From: Noviherbaspirillum suwonense
GTDB taxonomy: Bacteria > Pseudomonadota > Gammaproteobacteria > Burkholderiales > Burkholderiaceae_D
NCBI RefSeq assembly: GCF_900182955.1
Contig: NZ_FXUL01000004.1
Location: 62,001-126,000 of the forward strand
Reading direction: 5' to 3'
Length of the DNA: 64,000 bases
Positions within the stretch are counted from its first letter, which is position 1. Each line of letters opens with the position of its first letter. The notes below the pieces were generated by a model. It ran no database searches. It worked only from the letters and a program-made list of their open reading frames with translations, and was not told where the DNA came from. Shown here one piece after another: positions 1-10,963 of this stretch. The translations under genes were made by a program, and so were the position numbers.

Positions 1-1
1 C

Positions 2-703
2 GCAGCCAACGCTGCGCTGCTATCCGACATCCAGTCCCACCTGACCTCTCCCTCCTGCGACGTGGCAGTCTGCGCGCCAGCGCCTTATCTCGAACAATGC
101 CGCACGATGCTGGCCGACGGCGCCATCGCCTGGGGCGCGCAGGACGTGTCGGACCACGAGTCGGGCGCCTATACCGGCGAAATATCCGCAGCGATGCTGA
201 CGGATTTCGACTGTGCTTACGTTATTACTGGCCATTCCGAGCGGCGCGCCTACCATGGTGAGAGCGATGCGCTGGTCGGACGGAAATCGGCGCGTGCGCT
301 GGCTGCCGGACTGCGGCCCATCGTCTGCGTCGGCGAAACATTGGAAGAGCGCGACGCCGGCCAGACCGAGCTGGTCGTCCAGCGCCAGCTCGATGCGGTG
401 CTGAAAGAAGTGGCAGACGCCGACCTGGTCCGGCTCGTCATCGCTTATGAGCCGGTCTGGGCAATTGGCACTGGCAAGACCGCGACGCCGCAGATGGCGC
501 AGGATGTCCATGCTTTCCTGCGCGCCCGGCTGGCCGCGCGCCATGCCGCTGCCGCGACGCAGATCCAGATCCTTTACGGCGGCAGCATGAAGCCCGACAA
601 CGCAGCCGACCTGCTGGCGATGGAAGACATCGACGGCGGACTCATCGGAGGCGCGGCGCTGAAGGCGGCCGATTTCCTCGCCATCATTCATGCAGCCGCA
701 TAA
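2..703 (+). CDS. tpiA: triosephosphate isomerase, 5' end outside window
   Basis: Interconverts dihydroxyacetone phosphate and glyceraldehyde 3-phosphate in glycolysis and gluconeogenesis. The reading frame is already open at base 2 and continues to the TAA at 701-703, so the start and roughly the first 20 residues lie upstream of the window. Visible family motifs are GHSERR (catalytic His), [15 protein letters not shown] (catalytic Glu and the mobile loop) and LYGGSMKP near the C-terminus (phosphate binding). A GTG at 62 is internal, because the upstream codons still read as TIM sequence. secG follows 28 bases later, the usual order in proteobacteria. Confidence 0.97.
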   Translation, partial: AANAALLSDIQSHLTSPSCDVAVCAPAPYLEQCRTMLADGAIAWGAQDVSDHESGAYTGEISAAMLTDFDCAYVITGHSERRAYHGESDALVGRKSARALAAGLRPIVCVGETLEERDAGQTELVVQRQLDAVLKEVADADLVRLVIAYEPVWAIGTGKTATPQMAQDVHAFLRARLAARHAAAATQIQILYGGSMKPDNAADLLAMEDIDGGLIGGAALKAADFLAIIHAAA

Positions 704-731
704 CGTTTTATCCTAGAACTGGAATTTTTTA

Positions 732-1106
732 ATGAACACACTGCTTACCGTCATGATCGTCATCCAGGTGCTGTCCGCGCTGACGATCATCGGCCTGGTC
801 TTATTGCAACACGGGAAGGGCGCCGACATGGGCGCCGCGTTCGGGTCCGGCGCTTCGGGCAGCCTGTTCGGCGCGACCGGCTCGTCCAACTTCCTGTCGA
901 AGTCGACCGGTGTTGCCGCCGCGATTTTCTTTGGCGCGACGCTGGCGCTGGCCTTCCTCGGCAATCGTCCGGCATCGGTGACCGGGGGAGTGATGGACAG
1001 GCTGCCGGCGAGCACGGTGCCTGCGAACACCGCACCTGCCGCGCCGGCGCCGGTTGCGCCTGCCGCACCTGTCGAACAAGGCCAATCGGGCCAGATTCCA
1101 AAGTAA
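732..1106 (+). CDS. secG: protein translocase subunit SecG
   Basis: Small inner-membrane subunit of the SecYEG preprotein channel. The 124-residue product has two hydrophobic segments (about residues 3-22 and 55-73) around a Gly/Ser-rich loop containing GKGADMGAAFGSG, the typical SecG signature. The C-terminal 40 residues are an Ala/Pro-rich tail, common in beta- and gammaproteobacterial SecG. It starts with ATG 28 bases after tpiA and is followed by tRNA-Leu, the classical tpiA-secG-tRNA-Leu-nuo arrangement. Confidence 0.95.
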   Translation: MNTLLTVMIVIQVLSALTIIGLVLLQHGKGADMGAAFGSGASGSLFGATGSSNFLSKSTGVAAAIFFGATLALAFLGNRPASVTGGVMDRLPASTVPANTAPAAPAPVAPAAPVEQGQSGQIPK

Positions 1107-1146
1107 GAATTTATCGTTTTATGCAATTTCCGGGCGAAATCGTGCA

Positions 1147-1175
1147 TTGAATAAAGAGTTCAAACCGGTTAAAAT
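1147..1175 (+). promoter_or_regulatory. sigma-70 promoter of tRNA-Leu
   Basis: TTGAAT (1147-1152) and TAAAAT (1170-1175) are separated by exactly 17 bases. The -10 box ends 9 bases before the tRNA 5' end, as expected for a tRNA gene promoter. Called by eye. Confidence 0.6.
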
Positions 1176-1184
1176 GCAGGGCTT

Positions 1185-1269
1185 GCCGACGTGGTGAAAC
1201 TGGTAGACACGCTATCTTGAGGGGGTAGTGGCGAAAGCTGTGCGAGTTCGAGTCTCGCCGTCGGCACCA
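1185..1269 (+). tRNA. tRNA-Leu (anticodon GAG)
   Basis: An 85-base gene with encoded CCA. The acceptor arms GCCGACG (1185-1191) and CGTCGGC (1259-1265) pair fully, with discriminator A1266 and CCA at 1267-1269. The anticodon arm is CTATC-TTGAGGG-GGTAG, so the anticodon is GAG and reads CUC/CUU. A long variable arm (class II) and a GTTCGAGTC T-loop region are present. A terminator follows directly. Confidence 0.97.
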
Positions 1270-1277
1270 AAATAATA

Positions 1278-1311
1278 AAGCCAGCTGGGGACTTCCTTAG
1301 CTGGCTTTTTC
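1278..1311 (+). terminator. rho-independent terminator after tRNA-Leu
   Basis: AAGCCAGCT (1278-1286) pairs with AGCTGGCTT (1299-1307) around a 12-base loop and runs into a T stretch. It separates tRNA-Leu transcription from the nuo operon, whose first start codon is 81 bases further on. Confidence 0.85.
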
Positions 1312-1391
1312 TCGAGAATGTTGTTTAGTTTGCAAGTGCGTTTGCAGCAGCCGCCTGTCAAGGCTGGACATTCATCATACGGCGACCCATC

Positions 1392-1751
1392 GTGAACCTC
1401 GAAAATTATCTCCCCGTACTACTATTTATCCTTGTCGGCATCGCCGTAGGCATTGCGCCGCAGGTGCTGGGGCGTGTCCTTGCACCCCATCGGCCCGACG
1501 TCCAGAAGAACTCTCCTTACGAATGCGGCTTCGAGGCATTCGAAGACGCGCGGATGAAGTTCGACGTGCGTTATTACCTTGTTGCTATTTTATTCATCCT
1601 GTTTGACCTGGAAACAGCGTTCTTCTTCCCATGGGGTGTCGCCATGCGCGACCTCGGCTGGCCTGGCTTCGTTACGATGCTGGTCTTCATCGCCGAGTTC
1701 GTCGTTGGCTTCTGGTACATCTGGAAGAAGGGCGCTCTGGATTGGGAATAA
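1392..1751 (+). CDS. nuoA: NADH-quinone oxidoreductase subunit A
   Basis: Membrane subunit of complex I next to the quinone-binding interface. The 119-residue product has three hydrophobic helices and the family signature around [20 protein letters not shown], followed by the conserved acidic membrane segment [14 protein letters not shown]. It begins with GTG at 1392. It is the first gene of a 14-gene operon; nuoB starts 3 bases after its stop. The sequence between 1312 and 1391 must hold the operon promoter, but no clear -35/-10 pair was recognised there. Confidence 0.97.
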   Translation: MNLENYLPVLLFILVGIAVGIAPQVLGRVLAPHRPDVQKNSPYECGFEAFEDARMKFDVRYYLVAILFILFDLETAFFFPWGVAMRDLGWPGFVTMLVFIAEFVVGFWYIWKKGALDWE

Positions 1752-1754
1752 GCC

Positions 1755-2231
1755 ATGTCTCTTGAAGGTGTAATGAACGAAGGATTTGTCACCACCACGG
1801 CTGACAAACTGATCAACTGGACCCGCACCGGGTCGATGTGGCCGATGACATTCGGCCTGGCCTGCTGTGCAGTCGAGATGATGCATGCGGGCGCCTCGCG
1901 TTACGATCTCGACCGTTTCGGCGTCGTGTTTCGCCCCTCGCCGCGTCAGTCCGACGTGATGATCGTGGCCGGCACGCTGTGCAACAAGATGGCGCCCGCG
2001 CTGCGCAAGGTCTACGACCAGATGGCGGAGCCGCGCTGGGTCATCTCGATGGGCTCGTGCGCCAACGGCGGCGGTTATTACCACTATTCGTACTCCGTGG
2101 TGCGCGGTTGCGACCGCATCGTGCCGGTCGATATCTATGTGCCCGGTTGCCCGCCGACGGCGGAAGCGCTGATCTACGGCATCATGCAGCTGCAGAACAA
2201 GATCAAGCGCACCAACACCATCGCCCGTTAA
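1755..2231 (+). CDS. nuoB: NADH-quinone oxidoreductase subunit B (cluster N2)
   Basis: Peripheral-arm subunit that carries the terminal [4Fe-4S] cluster N2 and passes electrons to quinone. All four ligand cysteines are visible: the adjacent pair in [10 protein letters not shown] (37, 38), one in [10 protein letters not shown] (102) and one in [12 protein letters not shown] (132). At 158 residues it has the normal beta/alphaproteobacterial length. It lies between nuoA and nuoC in a tightly packed operon. Confidence 0.98.
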   Translation: MSLEGVMNEGFVTTTADKLINWTRTGSMWPMTFGLACCAVEMMHAGASRYDLDRFGVVFRPSPRQSDVMIVAGTLCNKMAPALRKVYDQMAEPRWVISMGSCANGGGYYHYSYSVVRGCDRIVPVDIYVPGCPPTAEALIYGIMQLQNKIKRTNTIAR

Positions 2232-2250
2232 CGGCATTCCAGACGGAACT

Positions 2251-2856
2251 ATGACGACAAAACTTGAAACGCTGGAAGCCGGGCTGCGCAATGCGCTTGG
2301 CGATCATCTGCAGGACCTGACTGTCGCGCTGGGCGAAATTACCGTACTGGTAAAGGCGGCCGATTACCTTTCCGTAATGCGCGTAATGCGCGACCATGCC
2401 GATCTCCGTTTCGAAGAGCTGATCGACCTGTGCGGCGTCGACTACTCCGCGTACGGCGACGGGACCTACGACGGCCCGCGTTTCGCGGTGACGTCGCATC
2501 TGCTGTCGATGACCCATAACTGGCGTGTCCGGGTGCGCGTGTTCGCACCGGACGACGACATGCCGCTGGTGGCGTCGCTGGTCGACATCTGGTCAGCCGC
2601 GAACTGGTACGAGCGCGAGGCATTCGACTTCTTCGGCATCCTGTTCGACGGCCACAACGACCTGCGCCGCATCCTGACCGACTACGGCTTCATCGGCCAC
2701 CCGTTCCGCAAGGACTTCCCGGTCACCGGGTATGTCGAGATGCGCTACGACCCGGAACAGAAGCGCGTGATTTATCAGCCGGTGACCATCGAGCCGCGTG
2801 AAAACGTGCCGCGCGTCATCCGTGAAGAAAATTACGGGATCAAGAACCATGGCTGA
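2251..2856 (+). CDS. nuoC: NADH-quinone oxidoreductase subunit C
   Basis: The 30-kDa hydrophilic subunit of complex I. The 201-residue protein shows the family motif [39 protein letters not shown] and a C-terminal YEPR-like stretch. It is a separate gene, unlike the fused nuoCD of enterobacteria, which is the mitochondrial-like organisation seen in alpha- and betaproteobacteria. Its last 8 bases overlap the start of nuoD, suggesting translational coupling. Confidence 0.97.
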   Translation: MTTKLETLEAGLRNALGDHLQDLTVALGEITVLVKAADYLSVMRVMRDHADLRFEELIDLCGVDYSAYGDGTYDGPRFAVTSHLLSMTHNWRVRVRVFAPDDDMPLVASLVDIWSAANWYEREAFDFFGILFDGHNDLRRILTDYGFIGHPFRKDFPVTGYVEMRYDPEQKRVIYQPVTIEPRENVPRVIREENYGIKNHG

Positions 2857-4102
2857 AATCAAGAACTACACACTGAACTTCGGTCCGCAGCACCCGGCAG
2901 CGCACGGCGTGCTGCGGCTGGTGCTGGAGCTGGATGGCGAAGTCATCCAGCGGGCCGACCCGCATATCGGCCTGCTGCATCGCGCGACCGAGAAGCTGGC
3001 CGAGCAGAAAACCTACCTGCAGTCCGTGCCCTACATGGACCGCCTCGATTACGTCTCGATGATGTGCAACGAGCATGCCTACGTGATGGCAATCGAGAAG
3101 ATGCTCGGCATCGAGGTGCCGTTGCGCGCGCAGTACATCCGCGTGATGTTCGACGAGATCACGCGCCTGCTGAATCACCTGCTGTGGCTGGGCGCGCATG
3201 CGCTGGACGTCGGCGCGATGGGCGTGTTCCTGTACGCGTTCCGCGAGCGCGAGGATCTGATGGACTGCTACGAGGCAGTGTCCGGCGCACGGATGCATGC
3301 GGCGTACTACCGTCCGGGCGGCGTCTACCGCGACCTGCCGGATGCGATGCCGAAATACACGGCGTCCATCATCCGCAACGAGAAGGCAATCAGGCAGCTC
3401 AACGAAAACCGCCAGGGCTCGCTGCTGGATTTCATCGAAGACTTCACCAACCGCTTTCCCGGTTATGTCGACGAATATGAAACCCTGCTGACCGACAACC
3501 GCATCTGGAAGCAGCGCCTGGTCGGCATCGGCGTCGTTACGCCGGAGCGGGCGATGGCAATGGGCTTTACCGGTCCGATGCTGCGCGGCTCTGGCATCGA
3601 ATGGGACCTGCGGCGCAAGCAGCCGTATGAAGTGTACGACCTGCTGGACTTCGACATCCCGCTGGGCACCAACGGCGACTGCTACGACCGTTACCTGGTG
3701 CGCGTCGAAGAGATGCGCCAGTCCAACCGCATCATCAAGCAGTGCATCGAATGGCTGCGCAACAACCAGGGCCCGGTCATGGTCGACAACCACAAGGTTG
3801 CGCCGCCGGGACGGGTCGACATGAAGTCCAACATGGAAGAGCTGATCCATCACTTCAAGCTCTTCACCGAGGGCTTTCACGTGCCTGCCGGCGAAGCCTA
3901 TGCGGCAGTCGAGCACCCGAAAGGCGAGTTCGGCATCTACCTGGTGTCCGACGGCGCGAACAAGCCGTACCGGCTGAAAATTCGGGCGCCGGGCTTCCCG
4001 CACCTGCAAGGGCTGAACGAGATGGCCAAGGGCCACATGATCGCCGACGCGGTCACCATCATCGGCACCCAGGACATCGTATTCGGCGAGATCGACAGAT
4101 AA
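2849..4102 (+). CDS. nuoD: NADH-quinone oxidoreductase subunit D
   Basis: The 49-kDa subunit that forms the quinone cavity together with NuoB. The ATG at 2849 ([20 protein letters not shown]) is preferred over an upstream in-frame start at 2798, because the extra 17 codons are only nuoC sequence read in another frame. It is 417 residues long, with [13 protein letters not shown] near the N-terminus (quinone-site histidines) and a hydrogenase-like large-subunit fold ending DIVFGEIDR. It overlaps nuoC by 8 bases. Confidence 0.98.
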   Translation: MAEIKNYTLNFGPQHPAAHGVLRLVLELDGEVIQRADPHIGLLHRATEKLAEQKTYLQSVPYMDRLDYVSMMCNEHAYVMAIEKMLGIEVPLRAQYIRVMFDEITRLLNHLLWLGAHALDVGAMGVFLYAFREREDLMDCYEAVSGARMHAAYYRPGGVYRDLPDAMPKYTASIIRNEKAIRQLNENRQGSLLDFIEDFTNRFPGYVDEYETLLTDNRIWKQRLVGIGVVTPERAMAMGFTGPMLRGSGIEWDLRRKQPYEVYDLLDFDIPLGTNGDCYDRYLVRVEEMRQSNRIIKQCIEWLRNNQGPVMVDNHKVAPPGRVDMKSNMEELIHHFKLFTEGFHVPAGEAYAAVEHPKGEFGIYLVSDGANKPYRLKIRAPGFPHLQGLNEMAKGHMIADAVTIIGTQDIVFGEIDR

Positions 4103-4141
4103 GTCCGGGCGCGGCGCGCATCGGCATTTGAGGCAAACACA

Positions 4142-4621
4142 ATGGTGTTATCAGAGCAAGCGTACAGAAAAATAGATCGCGAGATCGGCAAGTTTCCGGC
4201 GGACCAGAAACAGTCCGCGGTAATGGCCGCGCTCGCCATCGCGCAGGACGAAGCAGGCTGGCTGTCGCCCGAGGTCATGGAAGCAATCGCCGCCTACCTC
4301 GACATGGCGCCGATCGCTGTGCAGGAAGTCGCCACGTTTTATGCGATGTACAACCTGGAGCCGATGGGAAGAAGCAAGATCACCATCTGCACCAACCTGC
4401 CATGCGCATTGTCCGGCGGCGAGAAGGCTGCCCACTACCTGAAACAGAAGCTCGGCATCGGCTACCGCGAAACCACGGCGGACGGCATGTTCACGCTGCA
4501 GGAAGGCGAGTGCATGGGCGCCTGCGGCGACGCGCCGGTGCTGCTGGTGAATAACAAGCGCATGTGCAGCCTGATGTCGGACCAGAAGATCGACGCGCTG
4601 CTGGAGGAACTGAAGAAATGA
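4142..4621 (+). CDS. nuoE: NADH-quinone oxidoreductase subunit E
   Basis: The 24-kDa subunit of the NADH-oxidising module, holding the [2Fe-2S] cluster N1a. The thioredoxin-like fold carries four cysteines, C83 and C88 in [12 protein letters not shown] and C124 and C128 in [12 protein letters not shown]. The product is 159 residues. The stop overlaps the nuoF start (ATGA, 4618-4621). Confidence 0.97.
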   Translation: MVLSEQAYRKIDREIGKFPADQKQSAVMAALAIAQDEAGWLSPEVMEAIAAYLDMAPIAVQEVATFYAMYNLEPMGRSKITICTNLPCALSGGEKAAHYLKQKLGIGYRETTADGMFTLQEGECMGACGDAPVLLVNNKRMCSLMSDQKIDALLEELKK

Positions 4622-5913
4622 CCAGCCTGCATAATCGTCACATCAAGCCGCTGATCCTGGAAGGCCTGGACGGCGCCAACTGGCATCTGAAGGATTACGT
4701 GCAGCGCGGCGGCTATGCGTCGCTGCGCCGCATCCTGACCGAGGGCATCACGCCCGAGCAGGTGATCGCCGAACTGAAGGCTTCGTCGCTGCGCGGACGC
4801 GGCGGCGCCGGTTTTCCGACCGGTCTCAAGTGGAGCTTCATGCCGCGCCAGTTCCCGGGCCAGAAATACCTGGTCTGCAATACGGACGAGGGCGAGCCGG
4901 GCACCTTCAAGGACCGGGACATCATCCGTTACAACCCGCATGCGCTGATCGAAGGCATGGCCATCGGCGCGTATGCGATGGGCATCACCGTGGGCTACAA
5001 CTATATCCACGGCGAGATCTGGGCCGACTACGAGCGCTTCGAGGAAGCGATTGACGAGGCGCGCGCCGAGGGCTTCCTGGGCGACGGCATCATGGGCAGC
5101 CAGTTCAACTTCCAGTTGCATGCATTCCACGGCTATGGCGCCTACATCTGCGGCGAGGAAACAGCGCTGCTGGAGTCGCTCGAAGGCAAGAAGGGACAGC
5201 CGCGCTTCAAGCCGCCTTTCCCGGCCAGCTTCGGCCTGTACGGCAAGCCGACCACGATCAACAACACCGAGACCTTCGCGGCAGTGCCCTTCGTGATGAA
5301 GATGGGCGGCGAAGCGTATGCGGCGCTGGGCAAGCCAAACAACGGCGGCACCAAGATTTTCTCGATGTCCGGCGACGTCGCCAAGCCCGGCAATTACGAA
5401 GTCCCGCTCGGCACCCCGTTCGCGACCCTGCTCGAGCTGGCTGGCGGCATGCGCGACGGCAAGAAGATCAAGGCGGTCATTCCAGGCGGCTCGTCGATGC
5501 CGGTGCTGACCGGCGACGTGATGATGGCGACCGACATGGATTACGACTCGATCGCGAAGGCCGGTTCGATGCTGGGCTCCGGCGCGGTCATCGTGATGGA
5601 TGAAACGCGCTGCATGGTCCGCTCGCTGCTCCGGCTGTCCTACTTTTATTTCGAGGAATCCTGCGGACAATGCACGCCGTGCCGTGAAGGCACCGGCTGG
5701 CTGTACCGCATGGTCCACCGGATCGAGCATGGCCAGGGCCGCGCCGAAGATATCGACCTGCTGAACTCGGTGGCCGACAACATCCAGGGCCGCACGATTT
5801 GCGCGCTGGGCGATGCCGCCGCGATGCCGGTCAGGGCAATGATCAAGAATTTCCGGGAAGAGTTCGAATACCACATTGAGCACAAGCATTGCCTGGTGCC
5901 TGCCTATCTGTAA
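4618..5913 (+). CDS. nuoF: NADH-quinone oxidoreductase subunit F
   Basis: The 51-kDa subunit that binds NADH and FMN and carries cluster N3. The start is ATG 4618, which overlaps the nuoE stop by 4 bases; an in-frame start at 4564 would be embedded in nuoE. The 431-residue product has the glycine-rich loop [27 protein letters not shown], and the [4Fe-4S] motif [15 protein letters not shown] near residues 347-360, with a fourth cysteine downstream (TICALGD). Confidence 0.98.
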   Translation: MTSLHNRHIKPLILEGLDGANWHLKDYVQRGGYASLRRILTEGITPEQVIAELKASSLRGRGGAGFPTGLKWSFMPRQFPGQKYLVCNTDEGEPGTFKDRDIIRYNPHALIEGMAIGAYAMGITVGYNYIHGEIWADYERFEEAIDEARAEGFLGDGIMGSQFNFQLHAFHGYGAYICGEETALLESLEGKKGQPRFKPPFPASFGLYGKPTTINNTETFAAVPFVMKMGGEAYAALGKPNNGGTKIFSMSGDVAKPGNYEVPLGTPFATLLELAGGMRDGKKIKAVIPGGSSMPVLTGDVMMATDMDYDSIAKAGSMLGSGAVIVMDETRCMVRSLLRLSYFYFEESCGQCTPCREGTGWLYRMVHRIEHGQGRAEDIDLLNSVADNIQGRTICALGDAAAMPVRAMIKNFREEFEYHIEHKHCLVPAYL

Positions 5914-5941
5914 AGGCAAGGCGGCAGCAGGCGACAGTGCT

Positions 5942-5968
5942 CCGGTGCGCAAAGCGCACGCTACGGGA
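5942..5968. repeat. hairpin-forming repeat remnant between nuoF and nuoG
   Basis: Within the 66-base nuoF-nuoG gap, GTGCGC-AAA-GCGCAC (5945-5959) is a perfect stem-loop followed by GCTACGGG. Its reverse complement (CCCGTAGC then GTGCGC) resembles one arm of the larger inverted repeat at 45728-45830, so it may be a solo half of a dispersed palindromic repeat. It has no T-run and is unlikely to terminate transcription. Confidence 0.45.
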
Positions 5969-5979
5969 AAAAGAAAACC

Positions 5980-8325
5980 ATGGTTGAAATCGAAATAGAC
6001 GGCAAGAAAGTGGAAGTGCAGGAAGGCAGCATGGTGATGGAAGCTGCCAACAAGATCGGCACCTACATTCCGCATTTTTGCTATCACAAGAAGCTGTCCA
6101 TCGCGGCCAACTGCCGGATGTGCCTGGTCGAAGTCGAAAAGGCGCCGAAGCCGCTGCCGGCCTGCGCAACGCCTGTGACCAACGGCATGATCGTGCGCTC
6201 GCACAGCGAGAAGGCGGTCAAGGCGCAGAAGGGCGTGATGGAGTTCCTGCTGATCAATCACCCGCTCGATTGCCCGATCTGCGACCAGGGCGGTGAATGC
6301 CAGCTGCAGGATCTCGCCGTCGGCTATGGCGCGTCGTCATCCCGCTACGAGGAAGAGAAGCGGGTGGTCGTGCCCAAGGATGCCGGTCCGCTGATCTCGA
6401 TGCGCGAGATGGCGCGCTGCATCCATTGCACGCGCTGCGTCCGCTTCGGCCAGGAAGTTGCAGGCGTGATGGAGTTCGGCATGCTGAACCGCGGCGAGCA
6501 CGCGGAAATCACGTCCTTCGTCGGCAAGACCGTCAACTCCGAACTGTCGGGCAACATGATCGACCTGTGCCCGGTCGGCGCGCTGACGTCCAAGCCATTC
6601 CGCTATCGTGCCCGCACCTGGGAGCTGTCGCGCCGCAAGTCGGTCAGCCCGCATGACGGCCTGGGTTCCAACCTGATCGTGCAGGTCAAGGGCGGCGTGG
6701 TGATGCGCGTGCTGCCGCTGGAAAACGAGGAAGTCAATGAATGCTGGCTGTCCGACCGCGACCGCTTCTCCTATGAAGGCCTGAACGTCGAAGAGCGCTT
6801 GACGCGCCCGATGATCAAGCAGGATGGCAAGTGGCTGGACACCGACTGGCAGACCGCGCTCGAATATGTCGCGCACGGCCTGCGCAACATCCGCCACGAG
6901 CATGGCGCCGACGCGATCGCCGCGCTGGCAACGCCAGGCTCCACGCTGGAAGAACTCGCGCTGCTGAAAAAGCTGGTCAACGGCATCGGATCGGACAATA
7001 TCGACTTCCGCCTGCGCCAGTCCGACTTCGCACTGTCGGGCGCCGTTGCGCCATGGCTGGGCATGTCGATCGCCGAATTCGGTGAACTCAAACGCGTATT
7101 CGTGATCGGCTCCTTCCTGCGCAAGGACCATCCTCTGCTGGCCGCGCGCCTGCGGGCCGCGGTGAAGAACGGCGCCAAGCTGGGCATCCTGCATGCCAGC
7201 GACGACGACCTGCTGATGCCGGTTGCCGCCAAGATGATCGCCGCGCCGTCCGCATGGCTGTCGGCGCTGGGTGAAATCATGGCCGCGGTGTCGGTCGCAA
7301 AAACGGTCGCGCTGCCGGCGGGCTTCGAGAATGTCGAGGCTTCCGAGAATGCGAAACTGGTTGCAGCCAGCCTGCTGTCCGGCGAGCCACGGGCCATCAT
7401 GATGGGCAATGCGGCCGCGCAGCATCCGCAAGCATCGCAATTGCATGCCGCCGCACAATGGCTGGCCGAGCAGACCGGCGCGCATTTCGGTTACCTGACC
7501 GAAGGCGCCAACACCGTCGGCGGCCACATCGTCCAGGCTTACCCGCAGAAGGGCGGCAATGCGCTGCAGATGTTCGAGGAGCCGCGCAAGGCTTACCTGC
7601 TGCTGAACGCGGAACCCGAACTCGACTGCTACGACCCGCAGGCTGCCCGCCGCGCGCTGGACGGCGCCGAGATGGTGGTCGCGATGTCGCCCTACAAGCA
7701 TGGCCTCGACTATGCAGACGTGCTGCTGCCGGTCTCGCCGTTCAGCGAAACCGCCGGCACCTATGTGAATTGCGAAGGCCGCGCGCAGAGCTTCAACGGC
7801 ACCGTCAAGCCGCTGGGTGAAACCCGGCCGGCCTGGAAGGTATTGCGCGTGCTGGGCAACCTGCTGGACCTGCAGGGCTTCAACTACGAAACCTCGGAAG
7901 AAATCCGCAACGAAGTGCTGGGCGTGCCGTCGAACACCAGGGATGTCCAGGCCGACCTGCGTCCGCGGCTGAACAACCAGGCAACGCTGGCGCCCAAGGC
8001 TGCCGCGGCGCCGGCTGGCGGCGGGCTGGAACGCCTTGCGCCCGTGCCTATCTATTCGACCGACGCCATCGTGCGCCGCTCGCCGCCACTGCAGCAGACC
8101 GAGGATGCGAAAGCGCCGCTGGCCTGGATGTCCCCGGCGCTCGCGGAAAAGCTGGTCGTCATCGAAGGCGACGTGGTGAAGGTCAGCCAGGGCAGCGGCA
8201 GCGCGCTGCTGACGATAGGCATCGACAAGCGCCTGCCCTACAGCGTGGTGCGGGTCGCCGCCGCGCATCCGAGCACGCAAGCGCTCGGCGGCATGTTCGG
8301 TGAAATCCGCGTGGAGAAAGCGTAA
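5980..8325 (+). CDS. nuoG: NADH-quinone oxidoreductase subunit G
   Basis: The 75-kDa iron-sulfur subunit. N-terminal [2Fe-2S] ligands lie in [19 protein letters not shown] and PACATP, the His-coordinated cluster in [14 protein letters not shown], and a [4Fe-4S] cluster in [14 protein letters not shown] plus DLCPVGAL. A degenerate molybdopterin-oxidoreductase domain follows to residue 781. The extra CxxCxxxC motif for cluster N7, found in E. coli and Thermus, is not present after [10 protein letters not shown], as in mitochondrial-type enzymes. The stop TAA (8323-8325) shares one base with the nuoH ATG. Confidence 0.97.
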   Translation: MVEIEIDGKKVEVQEGSMVMEAANKIGTYIPHFCYHKKLSIAANCRMCLVEVEKAPKPLPACATPVTNGMIVRSHSEKAVKAQKGVMEFLLINHPLDCPICDQGGECQLQDLAVGYGASSSRYEEEKRVVVPKDAGPLISMREMARCIHCTRCVRFGQEVAGVMEFGMLNRGEHAEITSFVGKTVNSELSGNMIDLCPVGALTSKPFRYRARTWELSRRKSVSPHDGLGSNLIVQVKGGVVMRVLPLENEEVNECWLSDRDRFSYEGLNVEERLTRPMIKQDGKWLDTDWQTALEYVAHGLRNIRHEHGADAIAALATPGSTLEELALLKKLVNGIGSDNIDFRLRQSDFALSGAVAPWLGMSIAEFGELKRVFVIGSFLRKDHPLLAARLRAAVKNGAKLGILHASDDDLLMPVAAKMIAAPSAWLSALGEIMAAVSVAKTVALPAGFENVEASENAKLVAASLLSGEPRAIMMGNAAAQHPQASQLHAAAQWLAEQTGAHFGYLTEGANTVGGHIVQAYPQKGGNALQMFEEPRKAYLLLNAEPELDCYDPQAARRALDGAEMVVAMSPYKHGLDYADVLLPVSPFSETAGTYVNCEGRAQSFNGTVKPLGETRPAWKVLRVLGNLLDLQGFNYETSEEIRNEVLGVPSNTRDVQADLRPRLNNQATLAPKAAAAPAGGGLERLAPVPIYSTDAIVRRSPPLQQTEDAKAPLAWMSPALAEKLVVIEGDVVKVSQGSGSALLTIGIDKRLPYSVVRVAAAHPSTQALGGMFGEIRVEKA

Positions 8326-9398
8326 TGGACCAGATGCTGCTCACCCTGAATGCAACCGGGCAGTCCTGGTTCGGCGTCATCTGGCCGGCGATCTGGACGC
8401 TGATCAAGATCGTCCTGATCGTTCTGCCCATCATGGGCTGCGTCGCCTACCTGACGCTGTGGGAACGCAAGATGATCGGCTGGATGCACGTGCGCATCGG
8501 CCCGAACCGTACCGGCCCCGCCGGCCTGCTGCAGCCGATCGCCGACGCGCTGAAGCTGCTGCTGAAGGAAATCATCGTCCCGGCCCGGGCAAGCAAGGCG
8601 CTGTTCGTGATCGCGCCCATCATGACCATCATGCCGGCGCTTGCGGCCTGGGTTGCTGTGCCGTTCGGTCCCGAAGTCGCGCTGGCGAACGTCAATGCCG
8701 GCCTGCTGCTGATCATGGCCATCACGTCGATGGAAGTGTATGGCGTGATCATCGCCGGCTGGGCGTCGAACTCCAAGTATGCCTTCCTCGGCGCGATGCG
8801 CGCATCGGCCCAGATGGTGTCGTATGAAATCGCGATGGGCTTCGTGCTGGTCATCGTGCTGATGGTGTCCGGCAGCCTGAACATGACCGAGATCGTCATG
8901 CAGCAGACGCAGGGCCGCTTCGCCGACATGGGCCTGAACTTCCTGTCATGGAACTGGCTGCCCCTGCTGCCGATGTTCGGCGTCTACATCATTTCCGGCA
9001 TCGCCGAGACCAACCGCCATCCGTTCGACGTGGTCGAGGGCGAGTCCGAGATCGTCGCAGGCCACATGGTTGAGTATTCGGGCATGTCCTTCGCGATGTT
9101 CTTCCTTGCCGAATACGCGAACATGATCCTGATCTCGGCGCTGGCTTCGCTGATGTTCCTCGGCGGCTGGAACCCGCCGCTCGGCATCGCGCCATTTACC
9201 TGGGTGCCGGGCTGGATCTGGCTGGGCATCAAGACCTTCCTGGTGGTATCGATCTTCATCTGGGTACGCGCTTCCTTCCCGCGCTACCGCTATGACCAGA
9301 TCATGCGCCTGGGCTGGAAAGTATTCATTCCATTGACGCTGGGCTACCTGCTGATCGTCGCGATCTGGATCCAGTCGCCATGGAACATCTGGAATTAA
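8325..9398 (+). CDS. nuoH: NADH-quinone oxidoreductase subunit H
   Basis: Integral membrane subunit linking the quinone site to the proton-pumping arm. The 357-residue product has about eight hydrophobic helices. Signature segments are [20 protein letters not shown] on the first cytoplasmic loop and the acidic stretch [20 protein letters not shown] at about residues 227-246. It overlaps nuoG by one base (TAATG). Confidence 0.98.
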   Translation: MDQMLLTLNATGQSWFGVIWPAIWTLIKIVLIVLPIMGCVAYLTLWERKMIGWMHVRIGPNRTGPAGLLQPIADALKLLLKEIIVPARASKALFVIAPIMTIMPALAAWVAVPFGPEVALANVNAGLLLIMAITSMEVYGVIIAGWASNSKYAFLGAMRASAQMVSYEIAMGFVLVIVLMVSGSLNMTEIVMQQTQGRFADMGLNFLSWNWLPLLPMFGVYIISGIAETNRHPFDVVEGESEIVAGHMVEYSGMSFAMFFLAEYANMILISALASLMFLGGWNPPLGIAPFTWVPGWIWLGIKTFLVVSIFIWVRASFPRYRYDQIMRLGWKVFIPLTLGYLLIVAIWIQSPWNIWN

Positions 9399-9424
9399 AC
9401 GAATTGAAAAAGGCTGAATAAGAC

Positions 9425-9913
9425 ATGGAAGCCATCAAGGATTTTTTCGGCAGCCTGATGCTGCGCGAACTGTTCAAGGGCATGGCCCTGACCGGCCGCT
9501 ATATGTTTGCCCGCAAGATCACCGTGCAGTTCCCGGAAGAGAAGACGCCGCTGTCGCCGCGCTTCCGGGGCCTGCATGCGCTGAGGCGTTATCCGAACGG
9601 GGAAGAGCGCTGCATCGCCTGCAAGCTGTGCGAAGCGGTGTGCCCGGCGCTGGCCATCTCGATCGAATCGGAACAGCGTGACGACGGCACCCGCCGCACC
9701 ACGCGCTACGACATCGACCTGACCAAGTGCATCTTCTGCGGCTTCTGCGAGGAGTCGTGCCCGGTGGACTCGATCGTCGAGACAAATATGCTCGAGTACC
9801 ACGGCGAAAAGCGGGGCGACCTGTACTTCACCAAGGAGATGCTGCTGGCCGTGGGCGACCGCTACGAGAAAGACATTGCCGCAAACCGTGCGGCGGACGC
9901 TGCTTACCGCTGA
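9425..9913 (+). CDS. nuoI: NADH-quinone oxidoreductase subunit I
   Basis: Ferredoxin-like subunit carrying clusters N6a and N6b. Both [4Fe-4S] motifs are intact: [16 protein letters not shown] and [16 protein letters not shown]. The 162-residue length is typical. It starts with ATG 26 bases after nuoH. Confidence 0.98.
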   Translation: MEAIKDFFGSLMLRELFKGMALTGRYMFARKITVQFPEEKTPLSPRFRGLHALRRYPNGEERCIACKLCEAVCPALAISIESEQRDDGTRRTTRYDIDLTKCIFCGFCEESCPVDSIVETNMLEYHGEKRGDLYFTKEMLLAVGDRYEKDIAANRAADAAYR

Positions 9914-9978
9914 TTTGATTAATTCGTCACACGCCCGGCCCGTAGCTGGCCGGTCAGGGACGATCTTTGTGGTCCATT

Positions 9979-10620
9979 ATGGAATTTAAAACTGCGCTGT
10001 TCTATGTGTTCTCGGCGATCCTCGTGGTCGCCGCGACCCGTGTCATCACCGACCGCAACCCGGTGCATGCCGCCTTGTACCTGGTGCTTTCCTTCTTCTC
10101 GGCGGCGTCCATCTGGATGATGCTGCAGGCGGAGTTCCTGGCCATCGTGCTCGTGCTGGTCTATGTCGGCGCGGTGATGGTGCTGTTCCTGTTCGTGGTC
10201 ATGATGCTGGACATCGACATGGACAGGCTGCGCCAGGGCTTCTGGGGCTACTTTCCGTTTGCGGCCACGATAGGCGTGATCATCGTGCTGGAAATGGCGG
10301 CGGTGCTGTTCCGCGGCTTCATCACGCTGGACCCGCGCACGCCGCCGGCGACGAGCATCGGCAACACCCGCGAGCTCGGCAAGCTGATCTATACCCAGTA
10401 CGTGTATGCGTTCGAGATCGCCGCGGTGATCCTGCTGGTTGCCATCATCGCCGCGGTTGCGCTGACGCTGCGCCGGCGCAAGGACAGCAAGTACTACGAC
10501 CCGTCCGACGCGGTCAAGGTCAAGAGCAGCGACCGCCTGCGCATCATCAGCATGAAATCCGAGACCGAGCGCCCAGCCCCCGAGGCTGAGGCTGTCGAGT
10601 CCGTTCCGCCCAAACAATAA
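9979..10620 (+). CDS. nuoJ: NADH-quinone oxidoreductase subunit J
   Basis: Membrane subunit with five predicted helices; VYVGAVMVLFLFVVMMLDID is the conserved core helix. The usual family start is MEFKTALFY at 9979. A TTG four codons upstream (9967) is better placed behind the AGGGA at 9956-9960, so it could be the real initiation site. A roughly 40-residue charged C-terminal tail after the last helix has no obvious role. The stop overlaps the Shine-Dalgarno sequence of nuoK. Confidence 0.95.
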   Translation: MEFKTALFYVFSAILVVAATRVITDRNPVHAALYLVLSFFSAASIWMMLQAEFLAIVLVLVYVGAVMVLFLFVVMMLDIDMDRLRQGFWGYFPFAATIGVIIVLEMAAVLFRGFITLDPRTPPATSIGNTRELGKLIYTQYVYAFEIAAVILLVAIIAAVALTLRRRKDSKYYDPSDAVKVKSSDRLRIISMKSETERPAPEAEAVESVPPKQ

Positions 10621-10629
10621 GGACTTACA

Positions 10630-10938
10630 GTGACCTTGTCCCTCGCTCATTACCTGATCCTCGGCGCGATCCTGTTCGCGATCTCCATCGTCGGCATCTT
10701 CCTGAACCGCAAGAACATCATCGTCCTGCTGATGGCGATCGAGCTGATGCTGCTCGCGGTGAACCTGAACTTCATCGCGTTCTCGCATTATCTCGGCGAC
10801 GCCGCCGGACAGATCTTCGTTTTCTTCATCCTCACCGTGGCGGCGGCCGAGTCCGCGATCGGCCTGGCGATCCTTGTTGTGCTGTTCCGCAATCTCGACA
10901 CGATCAATGTCGAGGACTTGGACAGTCTCAAGGGCTAA
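10630..10938 (+). CDS. nuoK: NADH-quinone oxidoreductase subunit K
   Basis: Three-helix MrpC-like antiporter subunit of complex I. It starts with GTG at 10630 behind AAGGA (10619-10623). The 102-residue protein has the conserved membrane glutamates in [17 protein letters not shown] and in [13 protein letters not shown], thought to lie on the proton path. Confidence 0.97.
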   Translation: MTLSLAHYLILGAILFAISIVGIFLNRKNIIVLLMAIELMLLAVNLNFIAFSHYLGDAAGQIFVFFILTVAAAESAIGLAILVVLFRNLDTINVEDLDSLKG

Positions 10939-10963
10939 TAACAAACAAGCGATAAGGTTCATC

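Noticed and set aside
5142-5393. Minus-strand frame in nuoF as a separate gene
   Set aside because: A shadow of nuoF codon usage, no own features.
4462-6261. 599-codon minus-strand frame across nuoE-nuoF-nuoG
   Set aside because: Antisense to three well-recognised nuo genes, His/Arg/Ala-rich composition without domains, a GC-driven shadow.
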